Of a DNA stretch of 64,000 bases, positions 12,980-25,529 are shown piece by piece. Made by a program: the position numbers and the translations under genes. Origin of the DNA: Odontesthes bonariensis (taxonomy: Eukaryota; Chordata; Actinopteri; Atheriniformes; Atherinopsidae); contig NC_134506.1 in the NCBI RefSeq assembly GCF_027942865.1, forward strand, positions 16,204,436 through 16,268,435, in the 5' to 3' direction. The notes under the pieces were generated by a model. It saw only the letters and a list, made by a program, of their open reading frames with translations, was not told the DNA's origin and searched no databases. How positions within the stretch are numbered: the first letter of the stretch is position 1; each line of letters opens with the position of its first letter.

Positions 12980-13465
12980 GCGTATTGTCACAAAATACGT
13001 CTGGAGTTGAAGGAGGGGAAAAGGGACCCAAATGCAGGACTCTCGTGCAATAGAAAGGGTGACTTTATTGATATGATTAACTAAAGATGCTGCCAAGGCT
13101 GGAAGAGCAAGGAACTAAATAAGGATTAGCGAGAAAATGAAACTCTAATTAAAACACATGACTGACTGACTGAGGCGAGCAGTGACACGGATCTGGCACT
13201 GAACAAAGGGAAACCTGGAGAGTTTATACTGAGTGGATTACAAACGGGGAGCAGGTAAAGCAATCATTAACCTCAAGCCAGGAAGTAAACAGACCTTAAT
13301 ACTCATGAGGGCAAACTCTTAAAATACAAAACAGGAGGCAAGGTAACTAAAGAGCAAGAGGTAAACAGATGATGGAGTGGAAAACTGGAACGAGGGAAAA
13401 CGCCAAGAATTCAAAAAGCAGAGTCAAAACACAAAGACTCACAGACCATGACACATACAGCAGGG
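12980..13465. repeat. Probable interspersed repeat, class uncertain
   Basis: The block is purine-rich and contains phrases that recur in many teleost genomes from memory: gacccaaatgcaggac, a tttattg stretch, and a tail rich in aacaggaggcaaggtaact, ending in ccatgacac. It starts near cgtattgtcac, so the ends may form a short imperfect inverted repeat. There is no open reading frame. I cannot assign it to a superfamily without a repeat library. Confidence 0.45.
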
Positions 13466-13740
13466 GAAGACAAGTGAAAGCACGTTTTTTCCCCCTAACT
13501 TCAGTGTCTTAAGGTCACAGAAGGATCATCAATGATCTTACAGATGTCGAGACTGGTACCAAAAATTGAAGCTGAAAACCTTATTCCAAAGCCTTTCTAA
13601 AGCGTGTAGTGAAGGAATACTACTTCCAAAAGTAAAATGGTAAACATAAATGATGAGAAAAAACATCAGCATGACAGGGGTACAGGTGATCATCAAAAAT
13701 ATGTCGGAGCTACATCCAAACATTATGCAAACTGACATGT

Positions 13741-13840
13741 TTTTATTAATATCTGTATGTTTTTGTGTTGTAAAGCACTTTGGATCGCCTTGTTGCTGAA
13801 AAGTGCTATATAAATAAATTTCACTTCACTTCACTAATAT
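13741..13840 (+). repeat. LINE/SINE-type 3' tail fragment
   Basis: The words gtaaagcactttgg and aaaagtgctatataaata, followed by a short tandem tail (ttcacttcacttcact), resemble the 3' ends of fish LINE-derived retroposons. Only the tail is recognisable. The upstream body cannot be delimited. Confidence 0.45.
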
Positions 13841-14560
13841 CGCTCAAGGTTAAATGAGACTTTACCTGTTGTGTTTGTTGGAGCACAAAAGCAAAAAGAT
13901 TTGAGATCTAAAGAAATTCACATTTTGATTAAATGTAGACTGAAAAGGAAGATCAAACTGGTCTTCAATTTTATTAAGAATAATCAGTAAGTCAGTTTTT
14001 TTGGTTTTTTTAAATCAAATTTAAAAGATATTTCCCTTCTAAGGTGAAGTAAAAGATGAATATTAACAAACCCAGAATAAAACATAAAGTTAAGTATAGA
14101 AAATGTTCCTCAAAACTGTACTCAGGAAAAGTACATTTGCACATATAAAATGGCCACGCTCACAGGTAAGGTCGTTGTCATCACATCATCGTGAGTTAGT
14201 CGGACTACAGGGAAACATATTCACCTGGGAATTAATCAAATGCTAAAGATATGGACGGAGTCAGGAACTGAAAAAACAACCTTCATTTTAGTTGTTATAG
14301 CAGCAGCATCAGAGCTCAAGTCTCAGATGCTTATGCTGCATTCATAACATTTGGAAACTTGGTAATTTAGACAACTTATCAAGGAAACTAAAAATAAAAG
14401 GAGGAGAACTCTGGGGAAACTCGAATTAAGGCTGTAACTCAGTATCTCAGTCCTGACTTGTTCCATTTTCAACAGTCTATGAAGTAAACACAAATGTTTA
14501 ACAAAGCAAACCTTTGAGGCGGGTTTGTGTATTGGAGGTCGAAATCGATGCGACATCTGC

Positions 14561-14657
14561 GTTGCATCATCTATTTTCCGAGGTACAGTAAAAGCACCGC
14601 GCTGCGGTCAGCGGACCGATGAGGAAGTAAACACTGGAGACGACACAGCGGAGACAC
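14561..14657 (+). other. wdsub1: wdsub1 5' non-coding exon (predicted)
   Basis: A short CpG-bearing patch (for example gcaccgcgctgcggtcagcgg) ends in the consensus donor gagacac|gtaagt at 14657/14658. The first coding exon at 16113 begins directly after an acceptor and has 14 bases before its ATG. An upstream untranslated exon is therefore required, and this is the best candidate. The start is a guess. Confidence 0.5.
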
Positions 14658-16112
14658 GTAAGTTACGCCGCTGCTGTATTTAGCTGACATCCCAGTTAAA
14701 TTTCTTCTTATTTACTGTCCGTGTTTGCCAGCTGGGCTGTTGTGGTCGCAGTTTACTTCCCACTGGTGATTTTTTATTTAATTTTTTTTAAATATTTGAT
14801 TTGATACGAAGTAGAAAGTTGCTTTGCTAGCCTGAAATTAACTACCTTTATTGCTCTCGTTTGCTAATGATGTAAACTGATGTAATTCCCCAGATTAAAG
14901 AGCCTATGTAAGAAAGAGTACAAGAACGTGCTGTTTCCAAACTCAGATGTTGTTCTAGTTTATTCTGATATCAGCCACAGTACTGTAGTGTTTTGCACTG
15001 GTGTTTTGCAGAGCTGATGACATGAGACTCTCGCTCCTTTGAGACAGTAAAACCATCTTCCAAGAGCCACTTCCAGGTTCGCAACTTCAGTGACTTTAAG
15101 TCAAGAAATACGTAAGAAGAACTAGCTTTTTGACAGCACGTCTGTTGATGCTTTACAATAAGATTTAGAGATGTTTTAGCATCAGAATTTTGCGAATTTT
15201 GTAAAAATGTAGCTCAGCAGTGACAGCATCGGGAAACTCTTAAATGGGTTTAACAATAATAAATATATTAATGTTGTTAACTGTTTTCTTTGTTTTTTTT
15301 CTGTTCAAATGTATTATAATACGGTGCTAAAACATCTCAAAATGTTCATGTAAAACATAGACAAAAACCTACGTTTCTACGCTTTAAGTCACTGAAGATG
15401 TTAACCTTCAAGTTGCTCGTTAAGGTTTGACTTTTTTATTAAGACTTGACTTGAGGAGTACAAGTACAAAGAAAGAAAAGACCAATCAATTAGGCCAAGC
15501 TAAGATACCCACACAAACCTTTTTTTTTTAAATTGTACTTTTGCAGACAAATATTCGCTTTGTTTGGCCTAGATATGCAGATAAAGGATATTTAACAATA
15601 AGACATTTGAAAGTGGTGCCTGTTACGACTAAAATCCCCCCAGAATGACCTAAATAAAGTGAAGATTACAGTAAATATTTGTTTTTTTTTTCTGCTTGTT
15701 AAACAGCTTGTACAGATTGTTAACTGCATACATGCGAAGTAGTCACTTATTACACTTGTTGTTTCAGCTCTTGTTCGTTGTGGCGTTAAGTGTCAACATC
15801 AACGACCAGCAGATTTAGGTTATAAAGTAAAAAAGTTGTCATCGGGTCAAAAAGCTGTTTTGCCTTTTAAATCATATGTGAGATGTTGTCGTGGAAGGCA
15901 TCGAGCAGGCTGGAGAATGAAAGAATAACAGAGAGAGCCGGTAGTAGAAGTTAAAGGCTTTGAATACTGACATTCAGTTTGCATTTCAGAACAGGCTTGG
16001 AACTTGATTTGGATTTGTTTTAAGTGACTTAAGATTTAAATAAACTGATCATCTTTTCCATCCTGATAAATGATTTTTTTTTATGCTCTTTAAACTTTAA
16101 ATGTGACTTCAG
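14658..16112 (+). other. wdsub1: wdsub1 first intron (predicted)
   Basis: AT-rich sequence between the predicted untranslated exon and the first coding exon. I saw no coding segment or recognisable repeat in it. Confidence 0.45.
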
Positions 16113-16126
16113 GAGCGGCTCTCCAA

Positions 16127-19100
16127 ATGGCGTCTCTAATCTGCACTTTACAAGACCATCAAGACGATGTCAACTGGTGTGCCTTCTCAGCCAAACTGCT
16201 AGCCACATGCTCCGGAGACAAGACTCTCAGGATATACAACACTCGCGACTTCTCAGAGCTGCCTTTCTCACCGCTGTCGGGTCATGGCTACAGCGTCCAC
16301 TGCTGCTGCTTCAGCGCATGCGGGCAGTTCCTTGCCTCGTGCTCCACAGATGCAACCATCATGGTCTGGTCCATGGTCTCAGGTGACATAGAGGCCGTCC
16401 TGGAGCATCCCGGTCGCAGCCCCGTCAGGATCTGTGCGCTCTCTCCTGACTCTGTCCACCTGGTGTCTGGTGCATCCGATGGCACTTTAGCTCTCTGGGA
16501 TTTCCCTTCTAAACAACTGTGCAGGTAAAGGGCTGAAATAGGTGGAAGCAGGTAAATGTGCAAAACTAAAGTGCACTCAAGTTTTACATGATCAGGACAC
16601 AATGGAAAAGAAACAAACAAACAAAAAAGACCCGCTCTTACCAGGTTGTAGAATTAGGAAAATAGATGCTCAGATGAACAACAGCGCATTACATATATAC
16701 ATGATAAGTTCATAAAAACAAACCCAAAATGTAGCAATTAATGTGTGAAAAACTTAGTCCAACCGTGCTGCGTCTGTAGGAACTGAGAGGGGGAAGTGGC
16801 AGCCAGGTTTTCTGCTCTGGAGTATTCAGGTGTGTACTAACACAACGTCAAGGAGGCAAGACATCAGCATTGCTGCCCATCAGTCTGGGAGGGGTTATGA
16901 GGCCACTTTCAAACAATTTAGAGTACATTATTCTACAGTTGAAAAGATAATTCAGAATTGGAAAACTTTCAAGTTCATGACAGTAAAGCTTGAAAAAGTC
17001 TCAATTATTTCAATTCTGAGTTCTTATTTAGAGTAAAGACTCGAATCAGTTTTAAGCGAAAAGGTATCTGTTGTTCATTTCATTTTAAATAAATCCTTTA
17101 TTATCTATGACTTATAACACAAATGTGACTATTTTAGGATAAGTTAAACCTATAGATTAATTTGCGATGACACCAGTGTTTGTTTATTAGACACAGGGTT
17201 GGAGAAAGTGAAAATCATGATCAAAAAACGTAGTCAATTTTGTTTTCTTTATTTTAGTTTTAGTTTTCTACTGTTTATCCGTTACGGATTTAACGATATT
17301 TCATAAGGCTTTAGGAAATTAAGAGAATGATAAGAATTTTATATTTCTAGTTAAGAAAATGTGCCTATAAATCAGTTTATTATTTCTATTTGTTCCTAGT
17401 AGACAGTCTATTATTCGCATATATCAATGCTAACATCTCTCCTTGCATCAAGGTCGCCGAGACAATGTGTTTGTCGGCTTTAGTTTGATGTGTATTTAAA
17501 CAATGATAAGAAGCAGACTTTTCATGCAGCTGCTGTTGCCTTTGGCTTTTTTTTATGAAGGACCGGGGAAGTGTGCGACACAACAATGGTAGCTTGCTCC
17601 TTCAGCCCCTGCTGCCAGATGTTCATGACCGGCTCCACCTACGGAGACCTGCGGCTGTGGGACCTGAACATGAACCAGCTCCATGCGGAGAAAAACGCCC
17701 ACGACCTCGGGGTGTCCTGCTGCGCCTTCGCTCCCAGCATTCTCAGTGGTGAGTAATGATTTATTCCAAGTATTTTGTATTTTGGTCTATTCCAACCAGG
17801 CTGCTGTGCCTTCTCTTTCTTTCACTGGAGACCCAAATTAATAAAGTGCTCCAAGTTCCTGGATGTATTTTTTCCAGATCCAACAGAAAACCTGCTGTAG
17901 TGCATTATGCACCAGATTACAGGTCCTCAATCTTTTTTTTTTTTTTTTTTTCTTAATATATAAAAGCTCAAAGGAACTCAGGAATGGAAGAATGACGCGT
18001 ACCAGGCATTAAAAACAGGAATCCAACAAGGTTTCTTAAAAGACCTCCGCCTGTTATCTGATAATATGCTTGTTTTTCTGTTTACTACATTTCCAGCCAT
18101 TTTTTCCGATAAGCGTTTTACAGTTTTACAGTTTAAAGGGTCTTCTTTGCTCACGGTGAAAAGCAGCAAAGGTCTGTGGCTGCCTCGCAGTGGGCACAGT
18201 GCATTTACTGAGCCAAAAGAAAAAAAAACCAGAGCTGAAGTCAATTTCGACAGATTGGTCAGGCACAAGCTGAAAATTGGTTGCTGCTGATGCTGCGTGG
18301 GGGCATTCCCAGAAATGACCAAATTCTCTGTGACACTCAGCTTTGTCAGGTATTCCCAACATAGACATAATTAAATCATTATTATCATGACCTCTTTTTC
18401 ACTTTGACTTGTATTTGGGGCTTAAGTCCCTCAGATTTGGTACCATGGTGTGTCCAGAGGCAGGTCGTTTTACACATGAATGTCGAATGTTCTAATCAGA
18501 CAAGAAAGTAACCGTAAATATATATTAAAATAGTAATAGAGTGTACCTCAGATCAGTTTGAATGAAAACTAAGAGTGAACTGTAGATGAAACTGCAGCCT
18601 ATAAAATCTGCTGTTTGCTTTTCCATAACCGCCACTCGCTGGTCCATCAGTCAGGTTTTACATAATATGCGCATGTTAGTCACATACACACAATGTGCAC
18701 ACCTGTCTTCCCTTATTAAAGTGGCGGCAGATGAGGTGGGGACATTACTGTGAGGCTGACAGCATCAGTGTTGTTCTGTGATGCGGAGGTAGGTGGAGGC
18801 CAGCTGCTCCGTTTGGGCTTAACACCATAATGTCAACCTGCCTTGAATACAGCATGTTTGTTGCGTGTAGTTCTTTACGTTTGTTCGTTTGTTTCTTGCC
18901 TGTTCTCGTCTTTTAGGTGGTCAAGTTGTGCGGTTTCGTCTGGCATCTTGTGGACAGGACTGTCAGCTGAAGGTCTGGGCCGTTAACAAGTTCAGCTCTG
19001 GAGGTAGACCGACATGTTGTTACATAGTGAAAAACATCCCTTAAAGGTGCTTTAAAGGTTGGAAACACTTTAGTGACTTTAATGAATATGACGCGATTTA

Positions 19101-22100
19101 GAAAAAGAGAATGCTTTTATTTTATAGTTTGAACTCCAGGAATCTGCAATCAGATTGTGTACAAACAGCAGAAAGTCCAGATTAATGTTTCTCCCTGCAG
19201 GAGTGGTCGACTAAAACAGATCACTCCGAGAGCAATGTGCGTAATAGTCTGCGAGGCATCAAACAAATTGTAGGTGACTTTTAAGCTCCTGAAAGCTGAA
19301 GGCTTCTCTCACATTGGCTAATGTTAACTTTTATGAGTCCACCATCAGGGGAAGAGGGAAAACAAAGATGTGCACGGCAGAGGTCTGCAGCCACTGCTCT
19401 CTGAAAAGAACGGAGCTGCCTTGCAACCGAGGAGCCCTTCCCCATCTGTGAAACATGTCAGTGGTAGTATGATGGTTTGGGTCTCTTTAGCTGCCAATTA
19501 TACGAACAAAGTCTAAAGAAAAGTGCAAGGATGTCTTTCCATGAACCAAGTCTCAACAGAAAGCTGATCCAGCAGCAAAGCAGCAGCTCGCTCCACCATC
19601 CAGCATCCCAAAGTTGAAGCTGTCCGGTACTGAGGATTCGAGGAATGAGCTGAAATTCTTCTAAGCTGCTGGGCAGGACTGAGCAGAAGTTACTCGAGAC
19701 TTGAAGTTGCAGCTGTTGCTCCACAGAGGGTCACTTTATTTACAAAAAAAAATGTCACTCATATTTATGTAATAATTCACATACATCATGTTTTCAAGTT
19801 CAGGATTTTTACTAACGTGTAGGACTTTAATGTATATAAAAAAAGATGTAGGTGTTTTAAGTCTTCATACATCCTTAATGACTAACAAGGCACCACCCTG
19901 CAGTGTGGTCTGCATTGTGGTTAATCTGAGGCTCTTCTCTCAACACATACTGCACTTTAGAGGAGGGACAGGCCTGAGGTTGAGTAGTAATGGGTGCCGT
20001 TTTCCTCACAGGCTCAAAGCTTAGTTTGTAATAAATCAGCACCAATGTATGAAACAAAGATGAAACTAATCGCTGATCAAGTTTCATTTTAAACAAACCC
20101 ATAGGACCTGCCAGTCCAGTCTGCTCAGTTTAAAAGTCTTAAGAAACTTTTTCTCTCCCACTTTTTTGTGTATTTTTGTTCATGTGGAATCACTCACCTC
20201 GCAGCTCAGCCTTAATCCCGGAACAATCAGACGTGCTGTATGTTTTCTTGTCAGTTTACCATAACTCAGCGGAAATATTTAAACTCTCCTTCCAACTCCA
20301 TACAGATGTTTCCCTCTGTTGCAGGCTGTAAGTTTCAGCTCCTGCACACGCTGACCGGCCAGTCGGCTCCTGTCCTCTGCTGTGCGTACTCCTCAGATGG
20401 GCAGCTGCTTGTGTCTGGGTAAGATTATTCGCTTTAAGAAGGCATATGAGGGGATTGTTACCTCACTGCTTGACATTTCAATAGCATACTCTAGGCTTGT
20501 AGATTGATTTTCTGCTTTCCAGGCAACTTTTCATGAAAATCATCTTGCAGAGACTTGAAATTTGCAATTAGATTAATTCACTCCTCCTTGACTGTCTGAA
20601 ATGCATTTTCTGGTGGACTTTTACCTTTGTGTTATTATACACAAATTGTATTTAATGAAAGAAACCATAGAAGACCATCTTTATGGACATTAGTGCTGTA
20701 ATTATAATTAGATTCTTAACCATGCCGATTGCCTCAAGATAATTTGTCCCTTTTCAGCCATATGCTAAACCTACACTTTAAACCATTTTCTTGATCGTAA
20801 ATGTGCCAGTCTTCATGTCCTGATCTATTTTGGATCAAGAGTTGGATGTAAAATATAGATTGTTTGTTTGCCTGAGTTAGTGCAGTAAGTAGGCCACCTT
20901 CTGTCCAGAGATAACAGTGCCGTGCTTCTGCGGAGCCACTGGAGGGAGACATGGATTGCTTTTTTTTCTTTCACTTATGTAGTTAAAATCTTACATTTGT
21001 ACTTCCCCCAGTTCTGTGGACAAGAGCGTTACAATCTACGATGCAGTGAGTATTTCTCCCTTTTCATGACTGTGCTGAACAGTATTAGCTTTCACCTCCA
21101 ACTGTTCGCACATGCTGCTTATGTTTTGTCCTGTGCTTCTCTTCTTCCCTCAGAATAATGCACGTCTGTTTTACACACTGAACCAGCATGAGAGGTAAAT
21201 ATTCGTCTAGATTTCTGTGGTTTTGTTGTCGGGATGTTTTTATCGATTGTACACAGGATGTCTCAACGCAAATACACATTCTTTTGCACTGAATTGTGTA
21301 AGTGTGTGCGTTTTTCAACTCAAAGAGTTAGTTTCTCTTCAGAAATATGTATAAGTGGAAAATGCTGCGATCGTTCTGGCAATGTTCATTTTATACTACA
21401 CATGCTTCACCATTTGGTGCAGAGTTTAAAAAAAGAAAAGAAAAGTCTTTTTTTTGGATCATGTAGCAACAACATCATGCAAACATGCACAAATTCATTG
21501 TTTTATCAACCATGAAAAACAGCCCAACAAATTCCTGGTACGATGAAACATTCTCAGATCAGTTTTCGTTCACCTGAATAAGACGCGTGCTGCAAATGTC
21601 AATGATTCAAACAGATAGTGTTGCGCCGTAGTGTTTCTAATTTTATAAAAGAGGTAGGACCACACTTACTACATCTCCCCCTCCGCACATAAGTCGTAGA
21701 TGAGTGATCATGCGAGCCATTTACGCGTCGATCCAGCCACCTGTGTCTGAAAGGCATCAAGCTCCTTTCAGCGGGGCAAAAGAAAGTGCTTTAAAAAAAC
21801 CCACTGAAGTGGAAGTGGGATGAATGCTGAAAAAGTCAATCAAAACCTTTGACAAAAATGCCTCCAGGAACCTTATTTGACTTTAGGCAAGAGTGTCTTG
21901 AGGTTAGGTTAGTGTAAGCCCCTCTTTTTGGCTCTTTATGTGCGGAGTTTGTGGATAAACATTTCTCAGCAATCTAGCTTAGGTTTTAGTGAGGTTGTCC
22001 TCATTAACTTGGCCTTGGCTTTCCTAAATCAACTTAAGATTTAATTATAATCCTGATTTAAATCTTTAATGCACCCTGTGACATGGCAAGCTACCGCTGA

Positions 22101-25100
22101 AATGTCCCTCTGATGGAGAACATGTTCAACACTGCCACATATTTAGGTGTGTTGTTCAGCTGAACCCACCTTACAACCCTGTAGAAGCTGATCCAGTCTT
22201 GCATTTTAAAGCAGGGCCCTCACTGCTACCTAAGAAGACCCAGGACTTCAGCTTCCTTTTCACCATCACTAAGAATCACCATTATCTTTTCATGTGATGT
22301 TTTTTTAAAGCTGTTTTAAAGCTTTTTTCAGGGCGGCTCCTTTTTTTTCCCTTTTTCTTTACAATTCAGAAGAAAATCATTGCTAACAAAGGCACAAATA
22401 AGCGGTTTGTTCCCTCTTGCAGGTACGTGACAGCATGTTCCTTCTCCCCAACTTCCCCACTGATTGCTACGGGGTCTATGGATAAGACTGTAAACATCTG
22501 GAGGTTGGAGGATGGATGCAGTGGACATGGTGAGGGAAAAGCACAAATAAAAAGCACGCTGAGAGAAAAAGTCTCCGTCTTGATTATTAACTGCATTTGT
22601 CTTGTGATGTTCTTTTATGTTTCAAAAGGGGGGAAGTCATTACCAGGTGAGTTTTCTTTTTATCTTAAATATTGTCTCACTTTTCCTTTGGTTGCTTTTA
22701 CAGTCAAACATCCTTTTCTTTTTCACTGTTGACCAATGAGTCACTCAAACCGGTGGCCCATGTTTGTGCTGAGATTTCATGTGATGAAATAGCTTCTTCT
22801 TGTCGTGTGGGGCTCTGGTGTTGTTCAAGAGTGCTCTTTTCCTTTCTACAGCTGCCAGTGTCTCAAGTTTGCTTTAGGATTGCATTGCATTACTGTTCTT
22901 TTAGCTTACTCTTCCCTTTTTTCTATTTTACAGAAGAATCCGCACAGACATCAAGTGAAGGTGGGAAGAGGGAAAATGCGCCTTACTGTTTAGTGTTTCA
23001 CCCTGGGGTAGCTATAAAAGGCATCTTTAATGCCAAATTTAAGATTGCACCTACCATAAGCATTTCTGTCTGCAAAGTGCAAGCATGTCGTGTCAGTGAA
23101 GGCATCAATGAAACCTCTGTGTCATTACACATGCTGTGCTAACCACAGCCTCCTAATCATTAATCAGTCGGCAGGATCTCAGGATGGGCTCACAGGGAGA
23201 ATATTTGGTCATTTTTCACACAGCGCTGTAGCTGTCAACCACTGACCCTCTTGCCTTGACTCGCCCTCTCAGGGAGAGCCTCGGCGCGCAGATCAAAGCT
23301 GCTGGTCGCCGATTGGTCGGAGGAGGATGTGTCAGAGTGGCTGGAGGAGGAAGGCCTCCGGGGATTGGTGGACAAATTCCAGGCCAACAACATAGACGGG
23401 ACAGAGCTGCTCAGTCTCACCAAGGAAACGCTGGCGTCAGAGCTGCACATAGGTGAGGAAGACGAATATCACACACTGCTCAGTGAGCGCAGAGATACTG
23501 CTTCACTCCCTCCCTCTCATTGTACTGATGCTTGTCTTTTGTCTGAAATTGAAATGTATAAACTGAGTCTTATGGGGTTTACGGAGCTGGCGTCTTGTTG
23601 GGAATGAACATAGATGTATGCGGATTAGGATTTTTAAACATGTTTTTACTTGTTTACATTGAAAAAAAGGCAGCATATTAGAATAAAGTTGGGGGAAGGA
23701 ATGAGTGTTGATGGGGGGATGGGGGGGGTTTCTCCTGGAGATTACATAATATTGGGCCGCACCGCAAAAGCACTCAGCTTTGGGGCTTTGGCAGCTTTGA
23801 CTTTAATCTGGAGCACTTTGTGAGTTACATAACTCAAAAGAGAATTTCCCATAAAGTATAAGGTGGATTTACACCTAATATCATTAAGCTGTCCGAAAGA
23901 GTTTTTCCTTTTTTCATTGTTGTTGTTTATCATTCTCTGAGTATTTCAGATTGATTTTTCTTCATGAAGTGATGCCACAAGGCTAAATAAGGAGTGTTGT
24001 GTTGTCGATGTCAGTCTACCAGACAAGACGGCATTCGTCATGTCGTTCTCAGCAAATGTTTGCTGTAGTGCCATGTCGTCATGTCCATCCCACAGTCGCT
24101 GTCAATCACCACTCAGTTTACACAGCATCGATGCTGTGACAGCTTGTGTTCACATTGTTCCGTTTTTAGTAACGCAGCATGAATCCCACCTTCTTTGAAC
24201 TAACTCAGAGAACAGTACTGAGTATCATCGTGCTTCATCTGCTGCAATGACAGACCGAGAAACGGGCATATTTTTCAAAGGTGGGAGGGAAATCAATAAG
24301 TGTGCTGTGCTTCTGAAGAGGCAGCCTAATAAACAGAATGTACCAGTAAGTTGGTCCATGAGTATAAAGACTCAGTTTTGTACTCAGCTGCGTTGAACTC
24401 CATATTTCATGAGCTCATTCATTTTTTATTTCTCTTGTATTCTTCAGTGTTCAAACCAAAATGCATTCGGGCATTGCCTGCTTAGCATTTAGCTTTGGCT
24501 TGGACAGACAGTCCGCAGACGTGGTCTGCTCCCACCATGTTCACTCTCACCCACGCTCACATTTGCCATCCAAGAGTGAAAGGTGCTAAATGCAGGAATG
24601 ACAAATGCTCAAAACGTTCGTACTGTTATTTTTACGCATGTTAGTGTTGGGTCAGTTCATCTTGTTCTTCATAATGAGAGCACATGAAGTCTTGTTTTCT
24701 CTTCTGGCACATTATCCTCCTGCTTGTTTGCTTAGAGTCACTCGGCCTGCGCAGTAAACTCCTGAGGAAGGTGGAGGAGCTGAGGAGGGATTCAGTGTGT
24801 TCAGGCGTTCCTGATGAGTTCCTGTGTCCAATCACCAGAGAGCTGATGAGGGAACCAGTTATTGCGGCTGGTATGCTCAGATTTGTGCCTTTTATAGACA
24901 TTATTATCACTTTGAATTTGATGAATAAAGTTTTTTTTTTCTTCTATTCTATTAGAAGTAGAAAATCTTCATTGCTTGTGGTTGTGTCTGCCATTCATAC
25001 TGTGTCCCTGCCCACACAGATGGCTACTCGTATGAAAGAGAGGCAATTGAGAGCTGGATCAACACCAAAAACCGTTCCAGCCCCATGACCAACCTTCCAT

Positions 25101-25171
25101 TACTGACGACTCTGCTCACCCCTAACCACACCCTGAAGATGGCCATTGGCCGCTGGAAGACCAGCCACTAG
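16127..25171 (+). CDS. wdsub1: WDSUB1, WD repeat, SAM and U-box domain-containing protein 1
   Basis: Predicted E3 ubiquitin ligase; its substrate is unknown to me. Coding exons: 16127-16524, 17561-17748, 18917-19003, 20325-20418, 21012-21045, 21154-21194, 22423-22529, 23273-23452, 24736-24870, 25020-25171. All are GT-AG with matching phases, giving 471 residues and a TAG stop; the human protein is about 476. Domains: seven-bladed WD40 propeller (about 1-316, with repeated GH...D...W and SASD/SGSMDK-type turns), SAM (about 323-385), U-box (about 400-468). The start ATG at 16127 follows the acceptor at 16112 and fits the first WD repeat ([14 protein letters not shown]). SAM and U-box lie on separate exons. 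A possible in-frame 27-bp micro-exon sits at 22934-22960. The gene lies between baz2b and tanc1, as in mammals. Confidence 0.95.
16630..17000 (+). mobile_element. Tc1-like transposon fragment (5' part)
   Basis: Inside wdsub1 intron 2, this carries a terminal-repeat segment (ctcagatgaacaacag at about 16672) and the start of a Tc1-type transposase. Residues such as [13 protein letters not shown], then [19 protein letters not shown], match the helix-turn-helix region. The copy stops after about 370 bp and has internal frame damage, so it is dead. It shares its terminal words with the copy at 25530-26700. Confidence 0.75.
19330..19770 (+). mobile_element. Tc1/mariner-like transposase remnant
   Basis: The + strand retains stretches resembling the catalytic core of a Tc1/mariner transposase, such as [15 protein letters not shown] and, after a break, [17 protein letters not shown] (the usual GGS-MVWG motif, eroded). 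No intact frame and no clear terminal repeats remain. It lies in the wdsub1 intron between 19004 and 20324. Confidence 0.6.
21195..22422 (+). other. wdsub1: wdsub1 intron before the last WD exon
   Basis: A 1.2-kb intron with no repeat or coding segment that I can name. A T-rich stretch precedes the acceptor at 22422. Confidence 0.7.
22423..22529 (+). other. wdsub1: wdsub1 last WD40 repeat exon
   Basis: The exon encodes the closing blade of the propeller, including [17 protein letters not shown], which is near-invariant in WDSUB1. It ends in phase 1 before the variable hinge that leads to the SAM domain. Confidence 0.9.
22934..22960 (+). other. wdsub1: Possible wdsub1 hinge micro-exon (27 bp)
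   Basis: The segment is preceded by a long pyrimidine tract ending in ttttacag and followed by a GT donor (gaag|gtggga). At 27 bp it is a multiple of three, and it enters and leaves in phase 1, which is exactly the phase of the flanking exons at 22529 and 23273. Inclusion adds nine mostly polar residues (EESAQTSSE) between the WD and SAM domains. It is predicted, not proven. Confidence 0.5.
23273..23452 (+). other. wdsub1: wdsub1 SAM-domain exon
   Basis: Encodes most of the SAM fold: [20 protein letters not shown], then [19 protein letters not shown]. The final helix ([14 protein letters not shown]) continues in the next exon at 24736. SAM domains usually mediate protein-protein association. 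Confidence 0.92.
23453..24735 (+). other. wdsub1: wdsub1 intron between SAM exons
   Basis: A 1.3-kb intron with a G-rich run near 23714-23730. No coding segment or recognisable transposon was seen. Confidence 0.7.
24736..25171 (+). other. wdsub1: wdsub1 U-box exons and stop codon
   Basis: Exons 24736-24870 and 25020-25171 encode the U-box, a RING-like fold without zinc ligands that recruits E2 enzymes. The typical motifs are present: [32 protein letters not shown], and the SPMTN turn. The protein ends shortly after the domain with a TAG at 25169-25171. Confidence 0.94.
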
Positions 25172-25529
25172 CAGTTTTGCAATGTTTCGTCCACAGTACA
25201 CAGAAACAGGATAAAGAGCTCTCATCAGTCCCACGGCATTGGAGGTTCAGGTGTGTTTGAGTTGAGGCGTTTTCACCTCGGTGCCAGTTGTTTACGAAGT
25301 CGCATTAAGCAGAAAGACGAACTTTGATATGCTATGAGCTGCATGTTCTACTGGCCAAAAAACTCATTTTGGGTTGCCTGGACAAAGTGCAAAAAGGCAC
25401 GGGCATCCCAGCTTTGGCCACTTAAAGAATTTAACTTACAGTCATAGTAAAAAGGTGCATCCTCTTTCATGTCCGAAGCAATTATCATATATATCATATC
25501 ATGACGTATGAAAAAAAATCATGTGTTCT

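Larger units (their letters stand above)
12791..14560. other. baz2b-wdsub1 intergenic spacer
   Basis: This spacer of about 1.8 kb separates two genes on the same strand. It holds the interspersed repeat at 12980-13465, the retroposon tail near 13741-13840, and AT-rich sequence without convincing coding potential. The right end probably includes the wdsub1 promoter. Confidence 0.6.

Noticed and set aside
22629..22646. 18-bp in-phase segment as a second wdsub1 micro-exon
   Set aside because: The acceptor (tttcaaaag) lacks a pyrimidine tract, so it is much weaker than the 27-bp candidate.
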